The notes under the pieces were generated by a model that worked only from the letters and a program-made list of their open reading frames with translations, was not told the DNA's origin and ran no database searches. DNA of 21,124 nt from JAXGPP01 sp964436865 (GTDB lineage Bacteria > Planctomycetota > Planctomycetia > Pirellulales > Thermoguttaceae), in the NCBI GenBank assembly GCA_964436865.1, contig CAYTFK010000089.1, positions 1 through 21,124 on the forward strand, written 5' to 3'. Positions 14,661 through 21,124 of the stretch are shown here, piece by piece (the first letter of the stretch is position 1; every line of letters starts with the position of its first letter). The position numbers and the translations under genes are program-made.

Positions 14661-14690
14661 TTGGACGGCGGCGGCAGAAACCAATATAAT
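14661..14690 (+). promoter_or_regulatory. Probable sigma70 promoter of trxB
   Basis: A perfect TATAAT lies at 14685-14690. TTGGAC at 14661-14666 is 18 bp upstream and matches only the first three bases of the -35. A start near 14697 would leave a leader of about 70 nt before the GTG at 14766, which contains AGGAGG. Confidence 0.5.
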
Positions 14691-14765
14691 GACTTCTTTG
14701 TCAAGTATGATCCGCAGTTGGCTGCGGCTCTCCCCAATATGAGAACGTTACCAGGAGGTTCACCC

Positions 14766-15812
14766 GTGGCGGAGAAGGTCATCATCATCGGCAGCGGACC
14801 AGCCGCTTGGACGGCGGCGATTTACGCCTCGCGGGCGGCCCTGGAACCCCTTGTCTTCGAGGGGGCGATCACCGAGGAGAATCGGCTGGCGGGGACGCTG
14901 CCGTTGGGCCAACTGGCGCTGACGACCGAGGTTGAGAATTATCCGGGTTTTCCGGCGGGCAACCTCGAAGTGTATCTCGACAACGCTATCCATACAGACC
15001 GCCGGGCTATGATGCCGCCTCACGCGAAGGAGGGGGTCAGCGGACCGGAGCTGATGGAGTTGATGCGGCAGCAAGCGGTGAATTTCGGCACTCGCATTGT
15101 CACCGACGACATTGTCGACGTCGATTTTTCCCGGCAGCCGTTCCAGTTGACCGCATTGGAAGGGAAGCGGTACGAAGCGCATGCAGTGATTGTGGCCACG
15201 GGGGCGCGGGCCAACTATCTCGGGCTGCCGTCGGAGGAGCGGTTCAAAAATCGCGGCGTCAGCGCGTGCGCGGTTTGCGACGGGGCGCTGCCGCGGTTTC
15301 GCAATCATCCGCTGGCGGTGATCGGCGGCGGCGACTCGGCGGTGGAAGAGGCCGACTACTTGACGAAGTTCGCCAGCAAGGTTTACCTGGTTCACCGGCG
15401 CGACGAGCTGCGAGCATCGAAGATCATGGCCGAACGGGCGATGAACCATCCGAAGATCGAGATCCTCTGGAACCGGGTGGTCGACGAGGTGCTCGGCGAC
15501 GATACGCAGGGCGTTACCGCCGTGCGGCTGAAGAGCACCGTCGGCGAGCCGCCGCTGGAGGTGGAGATCAGCGGTTTCTTCCTCGGCATCGGGCACACGC
15601 CGAACACGGCGTTCCTCAAGGGTCAGCTCGAGCTTACGGAGAAGAAGTACATCAAGCTGACCGCCGCAATGCGTACTTACACCAGCGTGGAAGGGGTGTT
15701 TGCCGCAGGCGATGTCGCCGACGACTGGTACCGCCAGGCGATCACTGCGGCGGGCACCGGCTGCATGGCCGCGATCGACGCCGAGCGCTGGCTGGCCGCC
15801 AAGGGCCACTAA
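14766..15812 (+). CDS. trxB: Thioredoxin reductase TrxB
   Basis: This FAD/NADPH flavoenzyme reduces thioredoxin in the cytoplasm. It has 348 residues from the GTG at 14766, which has a textbook AGGAGG 7 nt upstream (14753-14758); the frame extends farther but without protein-like character. Visible are the FAD site GSGPAAWTAAIYAS (9-22), the redox pair Cys168 and Cys171 in ACAVCDG, the NADPH site GGGDSAVEEADYL (187-199) and the C-terminal FAD motif GVFAAGDVADD. Compared with Escherichia coli TrxB, in which about four residues separate the PGDP and GP motifs, here about 29 residues lie between PGFP and GPELM. The extra part runs from about 65 to 90 (NLEVYLDNAIHTDRR, then MMPPHAKEGVS). As far as I recall the same extension occurs in other planctomycetes. 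It is the first gene of the plus-strand block and is followed after 32 bp by asnS. Confidence 0.95.
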   Translation: MAEKVIIIGSGPAAWTAAIYASRAALEPLVFEGAITEENRLAGTLPLGQLALTTEVENYPGFPAGNLEVYLDNAIHTDRRAMMPPHAKEGVSGPELMELMRQQAVNFGTRIVTDDIVDVDFSRQPFQLTALEGKRYEAHAVIVATGARANYLGLPSEERFKNRGVSACAVCDGALPRFRNHPLAVIGGGDSAVEEADYLTKFASKVYLVHRRDELRASKIMAERAMNHPKIEILWNRVVDEVLGDDTQGVTAVRLKSTVGEPPLEVEISGFFLGIGHTPNTAFLKGQLELTEKKYIKLTAAMRTYTSVEGVFAAGDVADDWYRQAITAAGTGCMAAIDAERWLAAKGH

Positions 15813-15844
15813 CTCATCGCTGAAATCTCATCCCACCTATCGCC

Positions 15845-17242
15845 ATGCTGCCCATGAAAACATCCGTCGCCCAGGCACGCCGCGAGGAATCGGTCGGAAA
15901 AGAAGTCGTTCTGGAGGGCTGGGTCCGCACGCGGCGCGACTCGAAGGCCGGTTTCAGCTTCCTGGAGCTCAACGACGGTTCGTCGCAGGGCAACATCCAG
16001 GTCATCGCGCCGGCGTCGCTGGAGAATTACGAGTCGGAGGTGAAGAAGCTCTCGGCAGGGTGCAGCGTGAGCATCGCCGGGACCGTCAAGGCGTCGCCCG
16101 CGCAGGGCCAGGCCACGGAGGTGGAGGCGTCGCGGATCACGGTGCACGGTTGGGCCGATCCAGAGAGTTATCCGCTGCAGAAGAAGCGGCATTCGTTTGA
16201 GTTTCTGCGGACGATCGCACACTTGCGGCCGCGGACGAACACGTTCGGGGCGATCGCCCGGCTGCGGAACTGCGTGTCGTACTCGATCCACCAGTTCTTC
16301 CAGGAAGAGGGCTTCCTGTACATCCACACGCCGATCATCACCACCAGCGACTGCGAAGGGGCGGGGGCGATGTTCCAGGTCACGACGCTGGATCTGAACA
16401 AGCTCCCCAAGCGCGAGGAACGCATCGACTACGCCCTGGACTTCTTCGATCGGCCGTCGTATCTCACCGTGAGCGGTCAGCTCGAGGGGGAGACGATGGC
16501 TTGCGCGCTGGGCAAGATCTACACGTTCGGCCCGACATTCCGCGCCGAGAACTCGAATACCACGCGGCACCTTGCCGAGTTCTGGATGGTCGAACCGGAG
16601 ATGGCGTTCTTCGAACTCGCCGACAACATGGACCTGGCGGAGCGGTTCCTGAAGCGGATCTTCCGCGACGCGCTGGACCGCTGCGGCGAGGACATGGAGT
16701 TTTTCAACCAGCGGATCGACAACACGGTGATGGCAACGCTGGAGTCGATCGTCGACAGCCGCTTCGTCCGCCTGCCGTATACCGAGGCAGTCGAGATTCT
16801 TGTCCGCTCGGGCGAGACGTTCGAGTTCCCGGTCGAGTGGGGGAAGGACCTGCAGGCCGAGCACGAACGCTATCTGACGGAGAAGCACTTCAAGCAGCCC
16901 GTGATCCTGTTCGACTATCCGCGAACGATCAAACCGTTCTACATGCGGGTGAACGACGACGGCCGGACGGTGCGGGCGATGGACGTGCTGGTGCCCAAGG
17001 TGGGCGAGATCATCGGCGGCAGCCAGCGCGAAGAGCGGCTCGATGTGATCCGCGACCGCATGGCCGAACAGGGTTTGCGGGCCGATGACTACTGGTGGTA
17101 TCTCGACCTGCGGCGATACGGCACGGTGCCGCACGCCGGCTTCGGCCTGGGGCTGGAACGGGCGATCCAGTTCATCACCGGCATGGCCAATATCCGCGAC
17201 GTCATCCCCTTCCCCCGCACGCCGGGGAGCGCCGATTTCTGA
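15845..17242 (+). CDS. asnS: Asparaginyl-tRNA synthetase AsnS
   Basis: This class IIb aminoacyl-tRNA synthetase charges tRNA-Asn. It has 465 residues, normal for AsnRS. An N-terminal OB-fold anticodon-binding domain runs from about 20 to 110 (VVLEGWVRTRRDSKAGFSFL). The catalytic domain follows: motif 1 around HQFFQEEGFLYIHTPIIT, motif 2 FRAENSNTTRHLAEFWM (232-248), GEIIGGSQREERLDV and motif 3 GFGLGLERAIQF (432-443, Arg439). The ending DVIPFPRTPGS is typical of AsnRS and not AspRS. The ATG at 15845 is the first in frame; a second ATG three codons on (15854) is possible, and neither has a ribosome site. Co-transcription with trxB is likely from the 32-bp gap. Its presence implies direct Asn-tRNA charging, though a GatCAB route may also exist elsewhere. 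Confidence 0.96.
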   Translation: MLPMKTSVAQARREESVGKEVVLEGWVRTRRDSKAGFSFLELNDGSSQGNIQVIAPASLENYESEVKKLSAGCSVSIAGTVKASPAQGQATEVEASRITVHGWADPESYPLQKKRHSFEFLRTIAHLRPRTNTFGAIARLRNCVSYSIHQFFQEEGFLYIHTPIITTSDCEGAGAMFQVTTLDLNKLPKREERIDYALDFFDRPSYLTVSGQLEGETMACALGKIYTFGPTFRAENSNTTRHLAEFWMVEPEMAFFELADNMDLAERFLKRIFRDALDRCGEDMEFFNQRIDNTVMATLESIVDSRFVRLPYTEAVEILVRSGETFEFPVEWGKDLQAEHERYLTEKHFKQPVILFDYPRTIKPFYMRVNDDGRTVRAMDVLVPKVGEIIGGSQREERLDVIRDRMAEQGLRADDYWWYLDLRRYGTVPHAGFGLGLERAIQFITGMANIRDVIPFPRTPGSADF

Positions 17243-17548
17243 GGGTCTGGCAAGGCTTGCGGGCTGCTGGCGTGTGGCAAGAAGGGCCGAGAAGGGCGTG
17301 GAGCCGGGAACAAAGAGGCTTGTTGCCGCGAGGGTGTACTGCTCTCTAAGTTGCTTCCGGATAAGGGGCTTACGGCTGAACGCCGGGTCGTGGATATTGA
17401 TCTTTACCGAATTGCCCTTTGCGGGCAGAATACCGCCTCAGGAGTGAGCTTTTCTGGTCCGCCGAGCGCTCGCTCGCGCTGGTCGGCTTGCGAGGGATTG
17501 CAGCCGGCCTGGTTATGGAGAACCGTTAGCCAGCAAGGAGTGCTGAAC
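17243..17548 (+). other. Intergenic region upstream of the OmpH gene, no gene seen
   Basis: About 305 bp without a credible gene. A weak promoter-like pair, TTTACC (17403-17408) and CAGAAT (17426-17431) with 17 bp spacing, could drive the envelope block. AAGGAG (17535-17540) is the ribosome site for the next gene. I see no terminator hairpin after asnS, so read-through into ompH is possible. Confidence 0.4.
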
Positions 17549-18232
17549 GTGAGGAAATCCCATCTCGTGGCCGTCATGGCGGCGTCTCTGGTATTGGTCG
17601 CGAGCGTTGCGGCGAGCGTGACCGCCCAGCAGCCCGCGGGGCAAGCGGCTTACGCCCGTCCGGCTCAAGGGGTCGCGCTATTGGACCTGAGCCGAGTCTT
17701 GAAGGAGCATCCCCGCTTCCAGCAAGAGATGACGGCGCTGAAGGCTCAAGTTCAGCAGGCCGAAACCAGCATGAAGCAGAAGCGCGACGAACTGCGCGGG
17801 CAGGCTGAGCTGCTGAAGACGTATCAAACGGGCAGCCTCGACTACAAACGACTCGAAGAGCAGATCACGACGCAGTCGGCCCAGCTTCAGGCCGACGTCC
17901 AGCTCTCGCGCAAAGACTTTCTCGAGAAGGAGGCGAAGGCCTATCACGCCGCCTACCAGGAAGTGCAGCAGATCGTCAACTGGCTGGCGGGGCAGTACGG
18001 ATACGTGGTCGTGCTCCGTTACAACGGCGAGGCGGTGGACGCCAACGATCCGGAGAGCATCCTCCGCGACATCAACAAGCCCGTGATCTGGCACAACCAA
18101 GGCGTAGACATCACCCAGTTGGTGCTTCAGCAGCTCAACGCCCGCAACACGAGCGCGACTCGGACTCAGCCGGGCGTACCGCAGCAGCCGCAGCGCGGCC
18201 CGGCCTCGGGCGGCATTCCGCTGCAGCGCTGA
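17549..18232 (+). CDS. OmpH/Skp family periplasmic chaperone
   Basis: This periplasmic holdase-type protein of 227 residues probably escorts outer-membrane proteins. The signal peptide VMAASLVLVASVAASVTAQ ends near residue 27. GVALLDLSRVLKEHPRFQQE (41-60) is the start of the OmpH domain, followed by a long predicted coiled coil (about 55-150, rich in Gln, Lys and Glu). A GQYGYVVVLRYNGEAVD stretch follows, matching the conserved C-terminal strand of the family, and the tail from about 200 is low-complexity, Pro- and Gln-rich. It is longer than E. coli Skp (about 160 residues). The GTG at 17549 has AAGGAG 8 nt upstream and is preferred over earlier in-frame codons. It leads lpxC and lpxA, a common grouping of skp with lipid A genes in Gram-negative bacteria. 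Confidence 0.9.
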   Translation: MRKSHLVAVMAASLVLVASVAASVTAQQPAGQAAYARPAQGVALLDLSRVLKEHPRFQQEMTALKAQVQQAETSMKQKRDELRGQAELLKTYQTGSLDYKRLEEQITTQSAQLQADVQLSRKDFLEKEAKAYHAAYQEVQQIVNWLAGQYGYVVVLRYNGEAVDANDPESILRDINKPVIWHNQGVDITQLVLQQLNARNTSATRTQPGVPQQPQRGPASGGIPLQR

Positions 18233-18328
18233 GCACGGCCGTCTCCAGCCGCGGCCTTGCTCCGACAGGATGTCGGGCGGGCCGCGGAGTTCCATCTTCC
18301 ACACGTCACGGATGACCTGCACCTGTTG

Positions 18329-19201
18329 ATGGACACGAAACGAAAACAGCGCACGATTGCCGCGGCAACCGTAGTCGATGGATTCGGCTACTGGAGCGGG
18401 GAGGACGTGCGGGTAGAATTCCGCCCCGCCAGGGCGGGCACGGGCGTCGTTTTCGTCCGCAGCGATCTCGAGGGCTGTCCGCGGGTTGAGGCCAAGGTGG
18501 CGAACCGGTTCGACATCCCGCGACGTACCAGTCTGAGGAGCGGCGTCGCGCGGGTGGAGATGATCGAACACATCATGGCGGCGCTGGCCGGCCTGGGCAT
18601 CGACAACTGCGAGATCTGGACCAACCGGCCGGAGATGCCCGGCTGCGACGGATCGAGCGAGCCGTTTGTGGCCGCGCTGGACGAAGTGGGAATCGTCATC
18701 CAGGACGCCCCGCGGCGCCGGCGCGTCGTCCGGCGCCCGGTACGCCTGGGCAATGACCAGTGCTGGGTGGAGGCCTGGCCGACGACGGGAGACCGGGCAT
18801 TCCTTCGCTACCAGCTCGACTATGGCGACGGGCCCATCGGCAAGCAGACCTTCGAGATTTCCCTGGCACCCGACTCCTTCCGGCGCGAACTGGCCCCCTG
18901 CCGCACCTTCATGCTGAAGGACGAGGCGGCGTGGCTGCGTGCCCAGGGCCTGGGATTGCGGCCCACCTGCCGCGATCTGCTGGTATTCGACGCCGACGGG
19001 CCGATCGACAATCGGCTGCGTTTTGAAGACGAGTGCGTCCGCCACAAGTTGCTCGACATGGTGGGCGACCTGGCCCTGGCCGGTTGCGAGCTGGTGGGGC
19101 GGTTCATCGCCTATCGCAGCGGGCACCGGCTCAATGCGGAACTCGTCAAGACACTGCTCGACCAGTCAGAAAACGGAGAAGGCTTGAGGCGCTGCGCGTA
19201 A
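18329..19201 (+). CDS. lpxC: UDP-3-O-acyl-N-acetylglucosamine deacetylase LpxC
   Basis: LpxC is the zinc deacetylase that commits the cell to lipid A synthesis. The product has 290 residues from the ATG at 18329 (an in-frame start at 18257 adds 24 residues without family character); E. coli LpxC has 305. Glu80 and His81 in MIEHIMAALAGLGIDNCEIW, Asp107 in PEMPGCDGSSEPFV, His239 and Asp243 in VRHKLLDMVGDLALAG, and His266 in YRSGHRLNAEL match the catalytic Glu, zinc ligands (His, His, Asp) and catalytic His. One N-terminal motif is changed: canonical GLHSG reads GYWSG (20-24). No ribosome site is evident. A 96-bp gap follows ompH and 172 bp precede lpxA; a fabZ gene, often between them, is absent. 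Confidence 0.93.
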   Translation: MDTKRKQRTIAAATVVDGFGYWSGEDVRVEFRPARAGTGVVFVRSDLEGCPRVEAKVANRFDIPRRTSLRSGVARVEMIEHIMAALAGLGIDNCEIWTNRPEMPGCDGSSEPFVAALDEVGIVIQDAPRRRRVVRRPVRLGNDQCWVEAWPTTGDRAFLRYQLDYGDGPIGKQTFEISLAPDSFRRELAPCRTFMLKDEAAWLRAQGLGLRPTCRDLLVFDADGPIDNRLRFEDECVRHKLLDMVGDLALAGCELVGRFIAYRSGHRLNAELVKTLLDQSENGEGLRRCA

Positions 19202-19373
19202 CAACCACGTACTGAGTACGGCGCTCGTTCGGAGCCGCGCGGTTCCCGAACGACCTCGAAGAGTACTGGGTTGACTGACATTTCCAACCCGGGTTTGCCG
19301 TGTCAAGGGATCAGGAAAAGGCCAGGCACCCTTTTCTCCCGGCCCGGTCCGAAAGTAGTCCAGGAGCCCTGCG

Positions 19374-20180
19374 ATGGCCAGCTACATCGCCGACAACGTC
19401 TCGATTGATCCGCGGGCCCAACTTGATGACGACGTGGAAATCGGTCCCTTCTGCGTCATCGGCCCCGACGTCCGCATCGGCCGCGGCACGCGGCTGGAGA
19501 ACAGCGTGACCCTGATGGGGCACGTGGAACTGGGTCAGTTCAACCATCTCTATCCGGGCGTCGTCATCGGCGGCGAGCCGCAGGACATCAGCTACCGCGG
19601 AGCGCCTACCCGAGTGGTGATCGGAGACCACAACATCATCCGCGAATGCGTGACTATCAACCGCGGCACGGAGAAGGATGCCGGAGTAACCACGGTCGGC
19701 AACCAGAACTTTCTCATGGCCTGCTCGCACGTGGCCCACGACTGCTGGTTGGGCGACCACATCATTCTGACCAACGGCACGCTGCTGGGCGGTCATGTAT
19801 ACGTGCACGATTTCGCCATCCTTTCCGGCGGGGTGGCGGTGCACCATTTCGCCACGGTCGGGTCGTATAGCTTCGTGGCCGGCATGAGCTGCGTCCGGCA
19901 TGATGTGCCTCCCTACATGCTTTGCGAGGGGCACCCGGCCCGCCCGCGATGCGTGAATGTAGTCGGCCTGAAGCGCAACGACTTTCCGCAGGACGCGATC
20001 GACGCGCTCTCGGAGGCGCATCGACTGCTCTACCGGGCCAAGGTCGGCCTGGACAACGCGCGCGAGATTCTTCGCAACGGCAACATGCTGCTGCCCGACG
20101 TGAATCACCTGCTGAACTTCGTGGAAGAGCAGCAGCAAGGCCGGCACGGACGAGGTCGCGAGCGGAGGAAGGCGGCGTGA
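19374..20180 (+). CDS. lpxA: Acyl-ACP--UDP-N-acetylglucosamine O-acyltransferase LpxA
   Basis: LpxA transfers a 3-hydroxyacyl chain from acyl carrier protein to position 3 of UDP-GlcNAc, the first lipid A step. The 268-residue protein is a left-handed beta-helix of hexapeptide repeats (for example VSIDPRAQLDDDVEIGPFCV) followed by an alpha-helical end. The catalytic base is His122 in MACSHVAHDCWLGDH, the counterpart of E. coli His125. VNVVGLKRNDF is the typical entry into the C-terminal helices. The ATG at 19374 has AGGAG 7 nt upstream. The next gene starts inside its stop codon (GTGA, 4-bp overlap), so the two are translationally coupled. Because that neighbour is a possible sugar 3-dehydrogenase, the acceptor may be UDP-GlcNAc3N instead of UDP-GlcNAc (see findings). 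Confidence 0.95.
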   Translation: MASYIADNVSIDPRAQLDDDVEIGPFCVIGPDVRIGRGTRLENSVTLMGHVELGQFNHLYPGVVIGGEPQDISYRGAPTRVVIGDHNIIRECVTINRGTEKDAGVTTVGNQNFLMACSHVAHDCWLGDHIILTNGTLLGGHVYVHDFAILSGGVAVHHFATVGSYSFVAGMSCVRHDVPPYMLCEGHPARPRCVNVVGLKRNDFPQDAIDALSEAHRLLYRAKVGLDNAREILRNGNMLLPDVNHLLNFVEEQQQGRHGRGRERRKAA

Positions 20181-21124
20181 GCAAGCTGCGTATTGCGGTG
20201 GTGGGAGCCGGGCGGCTGGGTGGATTCCACGCCCAGAAGCTGGCGCGGTTCGAGAATCTGGAACTCGTTGCAGTGGCCGACCCGGCGGCCGACCAGCGCG
20301 AGCGCGTGGCGGCGGAATGCCGCTGCGAAGCGGTTGCCGACCATCGGCAGCTTCTGGGACGCGTTGACGCGGCGGTGATTGCCGCTCCGACTCGGCTACA
20401 TCACACCCTCGGCCTCGACTTTCTCCGCGCCGGCGTGCACGTGCTCATGGAAAAGCCGCTGGCGGTGACGGCGGCAGAGGCCGACGAACTGGTGGCTGCA
20501 GCGCGGCGGCAGGGGGTGATTCTCCAGGTCGGCCATGTCGAACGGTTCAACCCCGCCTTCAACGCGGTGGTGCCTTATGTGCGCGCCCCGAAATACATCG
20601 AGGCGGTCCGTTCCAGCAGTTTCACGTTCCGCTCGACCGACGTCGGGGTGGTGCTCGACCTGATGATCCACGACATCGATCTGGTGCTGTCGATCGTCCG
20701 CAGCCCGATCCGGCGGATCGATGCGATGGGCATTTCGGTCCTCGGCGGGCATGAGGACGCAGCCAACGCGCGGCTGGAGTTCCAGTCCGGATGCGTGGCG
20801 GTGCTGAGCGCCTGCCGCGTGAGCCACGCGCCGGAGCGGCGGATGAGCCTCTGGTCGCCGCGAGGGTTCGGCACGGTCGACTTCGCCACGCGCAAGGTGA
20901 GCATGATCCGGCCGAGCGACGCGATTCTCCAACGCCGCTTCGATCTCGGCACGCTAACGTCGGATGAGGTGGAACACTACCGGGCGCATCTTCTGGAAGA
21001 GCACTTTCCTCGCGACGACCGCCAGTTTGAGGCAGTGGACGCATTGACGCTCGAACTGGAAGACTTCGCCGAGAGCATTCGTGCGGGACGCCGCCCGCAC
21101 GTGACCGGCGAGCAGGGCCGGGAC
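20177..21124 (+). CDS. Gfo/Idh/MocA-family oxidoreductase, possibly GnnA-like (partial)
   Basis: This NAD(P)-dependent dehydrogenase is open at the window edge; 316 residues are visible. The Rossmann motif is GAGRLGGFHA (10-19). HVLMEKPLAVT (88-98) holds the family EKP motif (Glu92-Lys93-Pro94). LQVGHVERFNPAF (117-129) and LDLMIHDIDL (161-170, His166) complete the active-site landmarks. The VGHVERFNPA form recurs in enzymes that oxidise UDP-GlcNAc-type sugars. The GTG start at 20177 overlaps the lpxA stop, with GGAGG (20164-20168) 8 nt before it, so it belongs to the lipid A operon. GnnA of Acidithiobacillus ferrooxidans is a Gfo/Idh-type UDP-GlcNAc 3-dehydrogenase encoded beside lpxA, which makes that activity the leading guess. 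Another sugar dehydrogenase role is possible. The C-terminus lies outside. Confidence 0.85.
   Translation, partial: MSKLRIAVVGAGRLGGFHAQKLARFENLELVAVADPAADQRERVAAECRCEAVADHRQLLGRVDAAVIAAPTRLHHTLGLDFLRAGVHVLMEKPLAVTAAEADELVAAARRQGVILQVGHVERFNPAFNAVVPYVRAPKYIEAVRSSSFTFRSTDVGVVLDLMIHDIDLVLSIVRSPIRRIDAMGISVLGGHEDAANARLEFQSGCVAVLSACRVSHAPERRMSLWSPRGFGTVDFATRKVSMIRPSDAILQRRFDLGTLTSDEVEHYRAHLLEEHFPRDDRQFEAVDALTLELEDFAESIRAGRRPHVTGEQGRD

Noticed and set aside
15809..17134. Open frame of 441 codons opposite asnS
   Set aside because: It is antisense to a complete AsnRS with all class II motifs, and its translation is rich in His, Arg and Leu without domains.
17678..19126. Open frame of 482 codons opposite ompH and lpxC
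   Set aside because: It spans two genes and their gap in antisense and has no recognisable protein character.
1..21124. CRISPR array, tRNA or rRNA gene, insertion sequence or prophage
   Set aside because: No regular direct repeats, cloverleaf-like segments, transposase motifs or phage genes were seen by eye. A covariance or repeat search would be needed to exclude small RNAs.

Overview
The window comes from a GC-rich, Gram-negative-type bacterium, most probably a planctomycete of the Pirellulales type. The clues are a PEP-CTERM protein, futalosine menaquinone genes, an ABC-2 permease of the kind that planctomycetes fuse to a CPBP protease, a thioredoxin reductase with a long insertion after the PGFP motif, and a lipid A gene set. 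GTG and TTG starts are common. The phylum call rests on recognition of protein families, not on a marker gene alignment.

Layout. Positions 1-3820, minus strand: mqnA and mqnC (overlapping; early futalosine pathway), then a NatA-type ABC ATPase and a permease cut by the window edge. Positions 4027-5892, plus strand: an AAA+ ATPase with a predicted winged-helix region, then a solitary TacA/DUF1778 antitoxin-like protein with no toxin beside it. Positions 5938-8278, minus strand: a nucleotide-sugar dehydrogenase and a UDP-glucuronate 4-epimerase-like SDR, a likely two-gene unit supplying uronic-acid sugar nucleotides for surface polysaccharide. Positions 8686-10453, plus strand: a PilZ-like small protein, a doubtful small ORF, an AT-richer leader with a good promoter, and a PEP-CTERM secreted protein closed by a perfect 12-bp hairpin. 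Positions 10579-12575: a divergent pair, a secreted alpha/beta hydrolase (minus) and a Tat-exported sugar-phosphate isomerase/epimerase-like protein (plus). Positions 12618-14537, minus: a CstA-family transporter. Positions 14766-21124, plus: trxB, asnS, an OmpH/Skp chaperone, lpxC, lpxA and a Gfo/Idh dehydrogenase cut by the window edge.

The right end is the most coherent block. OmpH, LpxC, LpxA and the translationally coupled Gfo/Idh enzyme form an outer-membrane and lipid A unit. A Gfo/Idh enzyme directly after lpxA is the arrangement of gnnA in Acidithiobacillus, where GnnA and GnnB make UDP-GlcNAc3N for amide-linked lipid A. That is the most interesting functional hypothesis here. I found no CRISPR array, tRNA, rRNA, insertion sequence or phage gene, and nothing I can defend as a wholly new system. 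Most genes are ordinary housekeeping or envelope genes.
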